In this document: positions 6,817 to 13,731 of the stretch, piece by piece
How the letters are laid out: each line of letters begins with the position of its first letter
Position numbering within the stretch: position 1 is the stretch's first letter
Source of the DNA: JBBPYA01 sp038200385
Lineage (GTDB): Bacteria; Actinomycetota; Actinomycetes; Mycobacteriales; Geodermatophilaceae
Assembly: GCA_038200385.1 (NCBI GenBank)
Contig: JBBPYA010000281.1
Coordinates: 1 to 13,916 of the forward strand
Reading direction: 5' to 3'
Length of the DNA: 13,916 nt
The notes under the pieces: generated by a model
Told to the model about the DNA's origin: nothing
The model's database searches: none
The model's input: only the letters and a program-made list of their open reading frames with translations
Made by a program: the position numbers and the translations under genes

Positions 6817-8062
6817 GGCCGCTGGGGACGACGTCGAGTACGTCGAGGTCTGCGCCGAGGACGAGCTGAGCGACGGCGACAAGATCGGGTTCGACATCGA
6901 CGGGACCCGGGTGCTCCTGGCCCGGGTGGCCGGGCGTTACTACGCGATCAGTGGCGTGTGCACCCACGAGCGGGCCTTCCTCGACGAGGGCGCGGTCGTG
7001 GACAACGTCGTGTACTGCCCGCGGCACTACAGCGCCTTCGACCTGCGCACCGGATCCGTGCTCGGCCCCCCGGCGGATGCACCCGCACCGACGTACGGCG
7101 TCCGGGTCGAGAACGGCGCGGTGCTGGTCTCGGTCGTGCCCGTCGCCACCGCCGCCGAGCCGGACCCGGAGGTGCTGTTCGAGCCGGTGCCGGAGGCGGC
7201 GTCTGCGCAGCAACGGCTCTTCGAGCGGATCGATGCGCTGCGCTGGCTGCACCGGGCCGCGGACGGGTTCAGCGCCGTGGCCACCCCGGTGCGCGGTGCG
7301 CTGGCGCCGCGGGGAGTTCTTGATCTGCTGCACGGACGCTGGTTCGGGCACGCCCTGCACCCGGCGCTGTCCGACCTGCCGATCGGGTTCTGGGCCGGCT
7401 CGGTGCTGCTGTTCGTGTTCGGGTTCGCCGGACCCGCCGTCCTGCTCAGCGTGGCCGGACTCGTCGCGGCTGTGGTGGCGGTCGTGACCGGCCTGGCCGA
7501 CGTCACGGTGACCGACGGACCCGACCGCCGGCTCGGGGTCCTGCACGGCCTGATCATGTCCGCGGCATTCGTCGTCCAGCTCGGTACGCCGATCGCCTAC
7601 CTGGCCGGCTCGTCGCTGGTAGCCGGACTGCTCGCCGCGGTGAGCCTGCTGATGACGCTGGCCGGCGCGTTTCTCGGCGGCCATCTCGTGCTCGGCCGCG
7701 GGGCAATGGTCGACCACACCGTCTGGCCCCCGCGGACGGCGGAGTGGAGCCGAGCGGTCCAGGTGGATGATTTGCAGGCGGGAAGCACCGCCACCGCGGC
7801 CGTCGACGGGCGCACCGTGCTGCTGTACCGCTCGCCGTCCGACGGCAGCATCTCCGCCATCGAGGACGCCTGCAGCCACGCCAGCGGGCCGCTGTCCCTC
7901 GGGCGGGTCTGCGAGGGGGTCGTCAGCTGCCCCTGGCACGACTCGGCTTTTCGGCTGCGCGACGGCGCCGTCGTCCGGGGACCGGCGACGTTCCCGCAGC
8001 CGGCGCTCGAAGTCCGGGTCGCCGGCGACTGGATCGAGGTCCGGCCTCGCGCCGCACGCTAG
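6809..8062 (+). CDS. Rieske-DUF2231-Rieske membrane fusion protein
   Basis: 417 residues from GTG 6809, overlapping the stop of the PanB-like gene by 8 bases, which implies translational coupling. There are three modules. An N-terminal Rieske domain has ligands C51-T-H53 and C70-P-R-H73. A DUF2231-type membrane module (about 178-300) starts at HALHPALSDLPIG and has four hydrophobic helices near 192-208, 212-231, 253-273 and 277-297. A C-terminal Rieske domain has ligands C354-S-H356 and C374-P-W-H377. With four helices both Rieske domains should lie on the same side, probably the cytoplasm. It looks like a membrane anchor offering two [2Fe-2S] centres, perhaps linking the pathway to the quinone pool or to a partner oxidase; that role is inferred. 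No signal peptide is seen. Confidence 0.83.
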   Translation: MGEAAGDDVEYVEVCAEDELSDGDKIGFDIDGTRVLLARVAGRYYAISGVCTHERAFLDEGAVVDNVVYCPRHYSAFDLRTGSVLGPPADAPAPTYGVRVENGAVLVSVVPVATAAEPDPEVLFEPVPEAASAQQRLFERIDALRWLHRAADGFSAVATPVRGALAPRGVLDLLHGRWFGHALHPALSDLPIGFWAGSVLLFVFGFAGPAVLLSVAGLVAAVVAVVTGLADVTVTDGPDRRLGVLHGLIMSAAFVVQLGTPIAYLAGSSLVAGLLAAVSLLMTLAGAFLGGHLVLGRGAMVDHTVWPPRTAEWSRAVQVDDLQAGSTATAAVDGRTVLLYRSPSDGSISAIEDACSHASGPLSLGRVCEGVVSCPWHDSAFRLRDGAVVRGPATFPQPALEVRVAGDWIEVRPRAAR

Positions 8063-8063
8063 C

Positions 8064-8083
8064 GCCCGGCGTCATATCCGGGC
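8064..8083 (+). terminator. Hairpin after the Rieske operon
   Basis: GCCCGG (8064-8069) and CCGGGC (8078-8083) pair perfectly around an eight-base loop, starting two bases after the stop codon of the fusion gene. There is no long T-run, so it may be a full or partial terminator. It separates the Rieske operon from the beta-helix gene at 8165. Confidence 0.5.
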
Positions 8084-8164
8084 CTTATGGGCCCATCCCC
8101 CGGCGGCCGCTACCGGGCTCCCGGGCGCTCTGCCACTGTGCAGCAACGATCCCAGGAGGCGACT

Positions 8165-9538
8165 GTGACGGCATCCCGAATCGGTCCGCGGGGCTACACC
8201 TCGTTCGTACATCCCACGGCGAAAGTGGCCACCGACCAGTTTACGATCGGCGCCGTCAGCCTCATCGACGCGTTCGTCTCGCTGGAGGGTGAGGCGGCGG
8301 CGCTCGGGCACGGCACGAACCTGCAGGACAACGACCGGCTGCTCGACTACCGCGACGACAGCGGGGTGACGCGGGGGAACCTGCAGCTCGGGGACGGCAC
8401 GTTTACCGCGCACGGCGTCACCTTCATCGGGCGGGTCCGGGTGGGAGACGCGTGCGGGACGGTCATCAACGCCGTCGTCCAGAACGCCACCGTCGGGGAC
8501 GCCAGCATCGTCGGCTTCCTCGCCCAGGTACTCGGCTCCGACCCGGACAACCCGATCGAGATCCCCGAGGGCAGCCTGGTCAAGTTCGGGGCCCGGATCC
8601 ACAGCCAGGACGACGTGGCGGACAACATCATCCCGGTGCCTGCGCCGTTCGCGGTCTTCGCTGCAGACGTCGACGAGGAGAACCTCGTCCTGGCGCGCGG
8701 GTTCAACCTGCTGTACCGGGCCGCCGCCCGACAGCTCCCGTTCTCCTCCGCCGACGGTCACCCGGGCAATCCCGGGGCCGGCTTCCCCGACGTGGCCGGG
8801 GCGTTCGGCCGGGTGTCGCTCGCGCCCCCGATCCTGTCCCGGCGCGGCACCGGCGCCATCCCGGCCCGGCAGGCCGGCCTCAACGACCTCGGTCTCGACC
8901 CGATGCAGCCGATGTCCCCGATGGCCACCCCCGGCACCGCGGTGGCCGACGCGACACCGGCCGCGGACAGCGACGAAGCCGGCGCCCGGCTGCTCAGGCC
9001 GCGAGTGGCTGACCCAGACCTGATCGCGGAGGGCGCGATCGTGCTCGGCGGCTGCGAGCTGGCCGAGGGGGTCTCGGTGGGGGTCAGTAGCTACGTCCTC
9101 GGCGACACGGCCGGCACCATCTCGGTCGGTCGGAACACCCGGATCGGGCGGTGGTCGAGCCTGCACGAGCTGGCGTTCACGTCCTGCCGGATCGGCAGTG
9201 ACTGCGTGATCGGCGACCACGTCGTCCTGCACGGTCCCCTGGAGATCGGCGACGGGGTCCGCATCGACAACGGCGCCGTGCTGTTCGGGCCGCGGGTGGC
9301 CCGGGGTGTCAGCATCGGCGCCGGGGCGCTGGTGTTCGGTCCCGGCGAGATCACCGAGGACGTCCAGCCGGGAGCGGTCGTCGTGCCACCCGGATTCGAG
9401 GGCCTGGTCGCCCGGGTCCGCCAGGGCGCCGAGCTGCCGCGCCGCAGCTGGCTGTCGTCCATGCGGGAGCAGTGGGACCATGCGCTGGCCTCCGGACGGG
9501 GCTGCGGCTGCCAGCTGGGTGCTCTGGGCTGGGCCTGA
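8165..9538 (+). CDS. Two-domain left-handed beta-helix protein, gamma-carbonic anhydrase/CcmM-like
   Basis: 457 residues from GTG 8165, chosen for the AGGAGG at 8154-8159. The frame is open further upstream without a better site. Two hexapeptide-repeat domains are visible: about residues 15-160, and about 300-410 (IGRWSSLHE, IGSDCVIGDHVVLHG, IGDGVRIDNGAVLFG). A Pro/Ala/Gly-rich linker with an MQPMSPM stretch joins them. The N-terminal part (VINAVVQNATVGD, then IEIPEGSLVKFGARI) resembles the CcmM carbonic-anhydrase domain more than sugar acetyltransferases. The three zinc histidines look incomplete in both domains: H83 of AHG is kept in the first, while in the second the first of the usual pair appears to be Asp. 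Activity is therefore doubtful, and a scaffold or trimeric assembly role is possible. The tail ends in GCGCQL. It lies 102 bases past the Rieske operon with a hairpin between. Confidence 0.65.
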   Translation: MTASRIGPRGYTSFVHPTAKVATDQFTIGAVSLIDAFVSLEGEAAALGHGTNLQDNDRLLDYRDDSGVTRGNLQLGDGTFTAHGVTFIGRVRVGDACGTVINAVVQNATVGDASIVGFLAQVLGSDPDNPIEIPEGSLVKFGARIHSQDDVADNIIPVPAPFAVFAADVDEENLVLARGFNLLYRAAARQLPFSSADGHPGNPGAGFPDVAGAFGRVSLAPPILSRRGTGAIPARQAGLNDLGLDPMQPMSPMATPGTAVADATPAADSDEAGARLLRPRVADPDLIAEGAIVLGGCELAEGVSVGVSSYVLGDTAGTISVGRNTRIGRWSSLHELAFTSCRIGSDCVIGDHVVLHGPLEIGDGVRIDNGAVLFGPRVARGVSIGAGALVFGPGEITEDVQPGAVVVPPGFEGLVARVRQGAELPRRSWLSSMREQWDHALASGRGCGCQLGALGWA

Positions 9539-9622
9539 ACGTCTGTCGGCGACGCGCCCGCCGAAACGGCCGATCTCGGCACTCGGGGCGGACCCGGGAG
9601 AGTGCGATCGGCGCGCCGCGGG

Positions 9623-9628
9623 CATGCT
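9623..9628 (+). promoter_or_regulatory. Leaderless-type -10 element for the phosphatase-psd-pssA operon
   Basis: CATGCT lies exactly six bases (GGCACC) before GTG 9635. This is the actinobacterial pattern of a -10 box immediately followed by the start codon. No Shine-Dalgarno sequence precedes this GTG, which agrees with a leaderless transcript. Confidence 0.4.
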
Positions 9629-9634
9629 GGCACC

Positions 9635-10246
9635 GTGAGCGAGGACGAATCCACTCCCGGACGACTGTTGCTGCTGCGCCACGGCGAGACCGACTGGAGT
9701 GCTGGGAGCCGGCACACCGGGCGCACCGACGTGCCACTCAACGACGTCGGCGAGCGGCAGGCCGCCGTTCTGGACCGGCTCCTGGCGCGATTCCCCGCGG
9801 CTACCGTGCGGGTCAGCCCACTGCATCGGGCGGAGCGCACGGCCGAACTGGCCGGCCTGTCCGGGTTCCGGACCGACGCGGACCTGGTCGAGTGGGACTA
9901 CGGCAAGTACGACGGTCTGACCCGCGAGCAGGTCCGCGAAGTCGATCCGGACTGGACCATCTGGACCGCCCCGACGCCCGGCGGGGAGACACGCGATGAG
10001 GTGATGGCTCGCGCCCGGCGGGTCCTGGACGGTATCCAGGGCGATCTCACGACGGGAGACGTTCTCCTCGTCGGCCACGGCCACTTCAGCCGGGTGCTGG
10101 CCGTCGCCTGGCTCGGCCTGGCGTTGGAGACCGCCGCGGTGCTGCATCTCGCAGCCGCAGCGCTGTCCGTGCTCGGCGACGACCGGGGCCAGCCGATCAT
10201 CGAGCACTGGAACCTGACCGATGACGGCGGTGACAAGGACCGGTGA
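9635..10246 (+). CDS. Histidine phosphatase (phosphoglycerate mutase-like), Rv3214-type
   Basis: 203 residues from GTG 9635. The frame opens 33 bases earlier, but the -10-like element just before 9635 favours this start. LLLLRHGETDW at the N-terminus carries the RHG phospho-histidine of the histidine phosphatase superfamily, HTGRTDVPLN is the usual substrate loop, and GHGHFSR near residue 150 supplies the second catalytic histidine. EWDYGKYDGLT and the EVDPDW...PGGET stretch closely recall M. tuberculosis Rv3214 (named gpm2 but described as a phosphatase). The order of neighbours here supports that relation. It overlaps psd by four bases (GTGA), so it is probably co-translated with phospholipid genes. 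The substrate is not known; a true glycolytic mutase is unlikely. Confidence 0.85.
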   Translation: MSEDESTPGRLLLLRHGETDWSAGSRHTGRTDVPLNDVGERQAAVLDRLLARFPAATVRVSPLHRAERTAELAGLSGFRTDADLVEWDYGKYDGLTREQVREVDPDWTIWTAPTPGGETRDEVMARARRVLDGIQGDLTTGDVLLVGHGHFSRVLAVAWLGLALETAAVLHLAAAALSVLGDDRGQPIIEHWNLTDDGGDKDR

Positions 10247-10887
10247 GGCCCGCTGGGATCGATCGGGACGGCTGGCCGTTCATCGCGGCCTTCGCCTTAC
10301 CGGCCCTGCTCCTGGCAGCGGCCGGACGGCGAGCGGCGGCGCTGCCGCCCGGGGTGCTCGCGGCGGCCATGGCGCTGTTCTTCCGCAACCCGGACCGGAG
10401 CTGCGATCACCTGCAGGTGGATCCGGCCGACGTGCTGGCCCCGGCCGACGGCAACGTGGTGCACGCGGGCCGGCCCGAGCCCGGCGTCGCGCCGCCGGGT
10501 GAGTGGCAGCAGATCAGCATCTTCCTCAGCCTGCTCGACGTGCACATGAACCGCTCGCCGTACCTCGGTCACGTGACCCGCACCGACTACCGGCCGGGCC
10601 GCTATCTCGCGGCGTTCCGTCCCGGCGCCGCGACGGAGAACGAGCGCACCGAGATCTGGCTCGCCGACGGCCCTGAGCGCACCGTCGTCTTCCGCCAGGT
10701 GGTCGGTCTGCTGGCTCGACGCATCGTCCTGCGAGCCGCCGTCGGAGACCGGCTGCGCACCGGGCAACGGATCGGGTTGATGAAGTTCGGGTCGCGCATG
10801 GACGTGTTCGTCCCGCCGGACTGTACGGTCCTGGTAGACAAAGGCGACCGCGTGCGCGGTGGTGAGACTGTCATCGCCCGGTGGTAG
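10243..10887 (+). CDS. psd: Phosphatidylserine decarboxylase, short (PSD-A-like) form
   Basis: 214 residues from GTG 10243, whose GTGA overlaps the stop of the phosphatase gene. The enzyme decarboxylates phosphatidylserine to phosphatidylethanolamine at the inner membrane face using a pyruvoyl group. Landmarks are FFRNPDR (46-52), VLAPADGNV (64-72) and the FLSLLDVHMNRSP stretch (94-106), all typical of the family. The self-cleavage site is in KFGSRMDVFVP at 181-191: cleavage before S184 (G183-S184) would give the pyruvoyl alpha chain of about 30 residues. Hydrophobic residues 11-47 anchor the protein. Length and motifs fit the short bacterial/archaeal-type enzyme. It is followed by pssA, which makes its substrate, an arrangement common in actinobacteria. 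Confidence 0.93.
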   Translation: MRPAGIDRDGWPFIAAFALPALLLAAAGRRAAALPPGVLAAAMALFFRNPDRSCDHLQVDPADVLAPADGNVVHAGRPEPGVAPPGEWQQISIFLSLLDVHMNRSPYLGHVTRTDYRPGRYLAAFRPGAATENERTEIWLADGPERTVVFRQVVGLLARRIVLRAAVGDRLRTGQRIGLMKFGSRMDVFVPPDCTVLVDKGDRVRGGETVIARW

Positions 10888-10919
10888 CGGCATCTCGCTC
10901 CGGTCGACGAGGACGGTCA

Positions 10920-11738
10920 ATGCGACGAGGTACCGCCCCAGACGGATCCAACGAGCCGAACAACGGCCGGATCGGCGCGCGCGGTATGCGGACGGCGTCG
11001 GTCGAGATCGCCCGGGATTCGCGCCGACGCGCACTGGCCGCGCTGCCCAGCCTCTTCACGCTGCTGAACATGCTGTGCGGGTTCGCCTGCATCCTGGTGT
11101 CGATCAGCGGCAACTACTCCCTCGGCGCGGTCCTGGTGGGCTGTGCGGTGGTGCTGGACATCACCGACGGCGCGGTGGCCCGGCTGGTCGGCAGCGTGAC
11201 GCCGTTCGGGCTGCAGTTCGACTCGCTGGCCGACCTCGTGTCCTTCGGGATGGCGCCGGCCGTACTCGCCTTTTCATGGGCGATGTCCGACATCAACCCG
11301 CTCGGCTGGCTGGCCTGCTTCGTGTGGCTGGCCGCGGCTGCGATCCGGCTGGCCCGCTTCAACGTGCTGATCGACCCCCGCTCGGACAAGACGTTCTTCA
11401 GCGGGCTCCCCAGCCCCGGTGCCGCCGGCGTGGTTATCGCGTCGGTGTTCGCGTTCTCCGCGCCGCTTCCCTCGCACGGGCGGATGTGGGCGCTGCTCGT
11501 GCTGCTCGTCCCCGCGGTGTTGATGGTGACCTCGATCAAGTTCCGGTCCTTCCGGTCCCTCGTCACCCCCGGCGGTAGGCCGTACCACCTCATTGGGCTG
11601 ATGATCCTGCTCGCCGTCGGGTTCAGCACCTACCCGGAGATCACCGGCCTCGTCCTGGCCTACGGCTACCTCGCGTTGCGGTTACTGTCGGCCCTGGTCT
11701 CGCCGCTGCACCGGCAGACGCACTCGCCTGGCGGATGA
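10920..11738 (+). CDS. pssA: CDP-diacylglycerol-serine O-phosphatidyltransferase
   Basis: 272 residues from ATG 10920, preceded by GAGGACGG. A GTG at 10881 in frame would overlap psd by 7 bases but has no ribosome-binding site, and an internal ATG at 10986 is also possible. The enzyme joins serine to CDP-diacylglycerol to give phosphatidylserine. The CDP-alcohol phosphotransferase signature DG-x2-AR-x8-G-x3-D-x3-D is complete across about residues 82-104 (DITDGAVARLVG, then GLQFDSLAD). Several membrane helices follow (around 58-76, 108-124, 130-146, 176-192, 200-216, 233-262). The N-terminal stretch of about 40 residues is charged and likely cytosolic. It lies between psd and a GNAT gene; ATG of the latter overlaps this stop (ATGA). 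Confidence 0.92.
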   Translation: MRRGTAPDGSNEPNNGRIGARGMRTASVEIARDSRRRALAALPSLFTLLNMLCGFACILVSISGNYSLGAVLVGCAVVLDITDGAVARLVGSVTPFGLQFDSLADLVSFGMAPAVLAFSWAMSDINPLGWLACFVWLAAAAIRLARFNVLIDPRSDKTFFSGLPSPGAAGVVIASVFAFSAPLPSHGRMWALLVLLVPAVLMVTSIKFRSFRSLVTPGGRPYHLIGLMILLAVGFSTYPEITGLVLAYGYLALRLLSALVSPLHRQTHSPGG

Positions 11739-12211
11739 TCCGACCCGTCGTCCCCGGCGACGTCGACGTCATCGTCGAGATGGTCGCCGAACTGGCGGCG
11801 TACGAGAAGGCTCCCGAGCAGGCCGTCATGACCGCCGAGCAGCTGACCCAAGCGCTGTTCGGTCCCCGGCCCGCACTGTTCGGCCACCTGGCGCTGGACG
11901 CCGACGGCGCACCCGCGGGTTTCGCTTTGTGGTTCCTCAACTTCTCCACCTGGACCGGCACGCACGGGATCTATCTCGAGGACCTCTACGTCCGGCCGGA
12001 GGCGCGCGGCAGCGGCCTCGGGCTCACCCTGCTCCGGCAGCTGGCCACGCTCTGCGTGGAGCGCGGCTATTCCCGGCTGGAGTGGTGGGTGCTGGACTGG
12101 AATGCCCCGGCGCTGGGGTTCTACCGCTCGGTCGGTGCCGTCCCGATGGACGAGTGGACGGTGCAACGGCTGACCGGCACAGCGCTGCGGCAGCTGGCCG
12201 ACCGGGACTAG
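11735..12211 (+). CDS. GNAT family N-acetyltransferase, diamine-acetyltransferase-like
   Basis: 158 residues from ATG 11735, overlapping the pssA stop codon by four bases. It has the full GNAT fold: an N-terminal alpha segment, the GFALWFLNFSTWTG strand, and the acetyl-CoA loop in LYVRPEARGSGLGLTLL (R/Q-x2-G-x-G/A as RGSGLG). The C-terminal half (EWWVLDWNAPALGFYRSVG, then MDEWTVQRL) is the pattern of the spermidine/spermine or diamine acetyltransferase branch, so a small amine is the likely acceptor. Position at the end of a phospholipid operon gives no clear metabolic link; coupling may simply set expression. The gene converges with a minus-strand gene, and the two stop codons share the CTAG at 12208-12211. 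Confidence 0.87.
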   Translation: MIRPVVPGDVDVIVEMVAELAAYEKAPEQAVMTAEQLTQALFGPRPALFGHLALDADGAPAGFALWFLNFSTWTGTHGIYLEDLYVRPEARGSGLGLTLLRQLATLCVERGYSRLEWWVLDWNAPALGFYRSVGAVPMDEWTVQRLTGTALRQLADRD

Positions 12212-12597
12212 CGGCCGGGCATCGCCATCCGCCCACCGGGGGAGAACAGCAACCCGAGCACGGCCACGCACACGAGCAGGATCGGTACGCCGTACACCGG
12301 CATCCCCGCGTTGACGGCGAAGGTGTAACCGACCGGCACGAGCAGCAGTTGGGTCACGACGACAGGGCCGCGGGACCAGGCCTCCAGCCGCCGCAGCCCG
12401 AGTGCCAGCCGCAGGATGGCGGCGCCGAAGACGAGCCCCAGTGCGATCCCGGAGGCGGCACCCGCGTAGCTGTCCGGCGGTGTGACCAACGTTGCCACGC
12501 AGAGCACGGCTGCGGCGGCGAGCACAGCCGCCCCCTCCACGGCCACGAGTGCCGCCGCCCACTGGATGACCCTCGGCGGGTGGCTGTCCGGGGGCAC
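12208..12597 (-). CDS. Small integral membrane protein, Rv3217c-like by position
   Basis: 129 residues from GTG 12597. Four hydrophobic helices are visible, near residues 13-36, 46-66, 76-92 and 100-118, with short loops, one charged cytosolic-type loop (LGLRRLEAWSRG) and a basic C-terminus. I recognise no catalytic motif and give no function. It sits where M. tuberculosis has Rv3217c, a conserved membrane protein next to the whiB1 cluster, so it is probably its counterpart. It diverges from the lipid-kinase gene across 31 bases holding two leaderless promoters back to back, and converges with the GNAT gene, sharing CTAG as overlapping stops. Confidence 0.75.
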   Translation of the reverse strand: MPPDSHPPRVIQWAAALVAVEGAAVLAAAAVLCVATLVTPPDSYAGAASGIALGLVFGAAILRLALGLRRLEAWSRGPVVVTQLLLVPVGYTFAVNAGMPVYGVPILLVCVAVLGLLFSPGGRMAMPGR

Positions 12598-12603
12598 GGC
12601 GGG

Positions 12604-12609
12604 ACCCTA
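12604..12609 (-). promoter_or_regulatory. -10 box for the membrane protein gene
   Basis: Read on the minus strand this is TAGGGT, a TAnnnT -10 box, followed by six bases (CCCGCC) and then GTG 12597. It is the mirror arrangement of the plus-strand promoter at 12617-12622 and points to a leaderless transcript. Confidence 0.5.
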
Positions 12610-12616
12610 CCCCCGG

Positions 12617-12622
12617 TAAGGT
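12617..12622 (+). promoter_or_regulatory. -10 box for the lipid-kinase gene
   Basis: TAAGGT is followed by six bases (CGGGTG) and then ATG 12629. This spacing fits a leaderless transcript and is the main reason to start the gene at ATG 12629 rather than GTG 12626. Confidence 0.55.
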
Positions 12623-12628
12623 CGGGTG

Positions 12629-13555
12629 ATGCGGGCCCTGGTCGTCGTCAATCCCGCGGCCACCGCCACCACCGGCAGAACGCGAGACGTGCTCGTCCGC
12701 GCCCTGGCCAGCGACCTGAAAGTCGACGTCGCCGAGACCACGCACCGGGGGCACGCCGCGGAACTGGCCACCGCCGCGATGCGCGAGGGCGTGCACTTGG
12801 TGGTCGCCGTCGGCGGGGACGGCACGGTCAACGAGGTGGTCAACGGACTGCTCGTGGACGGCCCGCAGCCGCCGGTCCCCACCCTCGCGGTGCTTCCGGC
12901 CGGCTCCACGAACGTGTTCAGTCGGGCCCTGGGGCAGTCCCGAAACCCGGTCGAGGCCACCGGGGAGATCCTTGAGGCATTGCGGGCCGGGCGCAGCCGG
13001 CGGGTCAGTCTGGGTCGGGCTGACGACCGCTGGTTCACCTTCACCGCCGGCTTCGGGTTCGACGCCGAGGTGGTACGACGGGTCGAACTGCTGCGCAGTC
13101 GCGGGCGGGTGTCCACCGCGCCGCTGTACGTGCGCAGCGCGGTCGGGCAGTTCTTCCGCAGCCGCACCCGCCACCGTCGGCCGATCAGCATCTCGGTGCC
13201 CGGCGAGCCCGAGCGGACCGGCTACTTCCTCTGCATCGCGTCGAACACCTCGCCGTGGACCTACATCGGCTCCCGGGGCGTCACCCTCGCTCCCGGGGCC
13301 TCCTTCGGCTCCGGGATGGCGCTGCTCGCCCTCGGCCGGACGACCACCCCACGGATGCTCGGGCACGTCGGACGCGCCGTTCGGGGCCGGCCCCCGTCCC
13401 GGCACGGAAGCGTGCTGAGCCTGGACGATCTGGCCGAGGTGTCGTTGTCGTCGGCACGACCCGTGGCCGTCCAGGTCGACGGCGACTACCTGGGTGAAGC
13501 GACCAGCCTGCGGCTGCGCTCGGTCCGCTCCGCGCTCCAGGTGATCGTTCCGTGA
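12629..13555 (+). CDS. Diacylglycerol/lipid kinase family protein (DAGK catalytic domain), Rv3218-like
   Basis: 308 residues from ATG 12629 (GTG 12626 is an in-frame alternative). LVVVNPAA at the N-terminus and AVGGDGTVNEVVNG at about 60-73 are the nucleotide-binding signature of the diacylglycerol kinase/sphingosine kinase/YegS superfamily, with GGDGT at 62-66 as catalytic core. LPAGSTNVFSRALG (about 89-102) corresponds to the PxGTxNxFA loop. The C-terminal beta-sandwich closes with VAVQVDGDYLG, whose D residues fit the family's conserved end. It would phosphorylate a lipid at the inner membrane face; the lipid is unknown. It lies between the Rv3217c-like gene and whiB1, as in mycobacteria. 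Functional links with the phospholipid operon upstream are plausible but not shown. Confidence 0.87.
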   Translation: MRALVVVNPAATATTGRTRDVLVRALASDLKVDVAETTHRGHAAELATAAMREGVHLVVAVGGDGTVNEVVNGLLVDGPQPPVPTLAVLPAGSTNVFSRALGQSRNPVEATGEILEALRAGRSRRVSLGRADDRWFTFTAGFGFDAEVVRRVELLRSRGRVSTAPLYVRSAVGQFFRSRTRHRRPISISVPGEPERTGYFLCIASNTSPWTYIGSRGVTLAPGASFGSGMALLALGRTTTPRMLGHVGRAVRGRPPSRHGSVLSLDDLAEVSLSSARPVAVQVDGDYLGEATSLRLRSVRSALQVIVP

Positions 13556-13676
13556 GCCGCGTCACACAGAGTACGCAGAGCATGACGCAGATCACCTTGT
13601 CCTGAGGGCAGCGATCCGGCGCGAGTGGCTCTAGGCTCGCTGTCACGTGCGCAGGCGTGGCCCACCGGTCGACGAC

Positions 13677-13692
13677 TGTGACAGACCTCGGA
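13677..13692. promoter_or_regulatory. Possible second, weak CRP-like site
   Basis: TGTGA (13677-13681), six bases, then TCGGA. The left half matches the CRP consensus exactly; the right half matches only its first two bases. Its centre is 43 bases upstream of the stronger palindrome. The mycobacterial whiB1 promoter has two CRP sites, so a pair is worth noting. Confidence 0.3.
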
Positions 13693-13702
13693 GTCGCCAC
13701 CC

Positions 13703-13731
13703 TTGACATCCGGCTCACTCGTGAAACTATT
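13703..13731 (+). promoter_or_regulatory. whiB1 promoter with consensus -35
   Basis: TTGACA at 13703-13708 is a perfect -35 hexamer. With a spacer of 16-17 bases the -10 falls on AACTAT or ACTATT (13725-13731). Transcription would start near 13737, giving a leader of about 80 bases before ATG 13817. The -10 lies inside a CRP-like palindrome. Confidence 0.55.

Noticed and set aside
6809..8062. Ring-hydroxylating oxygenase alpha subunit
   Set aside because: Rieske boxes are present, but there is no mononuclear iron catalytic domain; the rest is a four-helix membrane module and a second Rieske domain.
8165..9538. Evidence for a carboxysome locus
   Set aside because: The CcmM-like similarity is limited to the beta-helix. 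No RuBisCO small-subunit-like repeats, shell proteins or RuBisCO genes are in the window.
8072..10207. Minus-strand open frame of 711 codons
   Set aside because: It lies opposite the beta-helix and phosphatase genes, whose plus-strand products are clearly recognisable. Its product is D/R/G/P/V-rich shadow sequence typical of high-GC antisense frames.
9635..10246. Glycolytic phosphoglycerate mutase
   Set aside because: It shares the histidine phosphatase fold but is shorter than glycolytic dPGM and resembles Rv3214-type phosphatases.
11666..13405. Minus-strand open frame of 579 codons
   Set aside because: It is antisense to the GNAT and lipid-kinase genes and runs out of frame with the real minus-strand membrane-protein gene. 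No domain is visible.
13581..13596. Third CRP-like site just after the lipid-kinase gene
   Set aside because: CATGA-N6-TCACC matches only 7 of 10 consensus positions and lies over 100 bases upstream of the predicted promoter.
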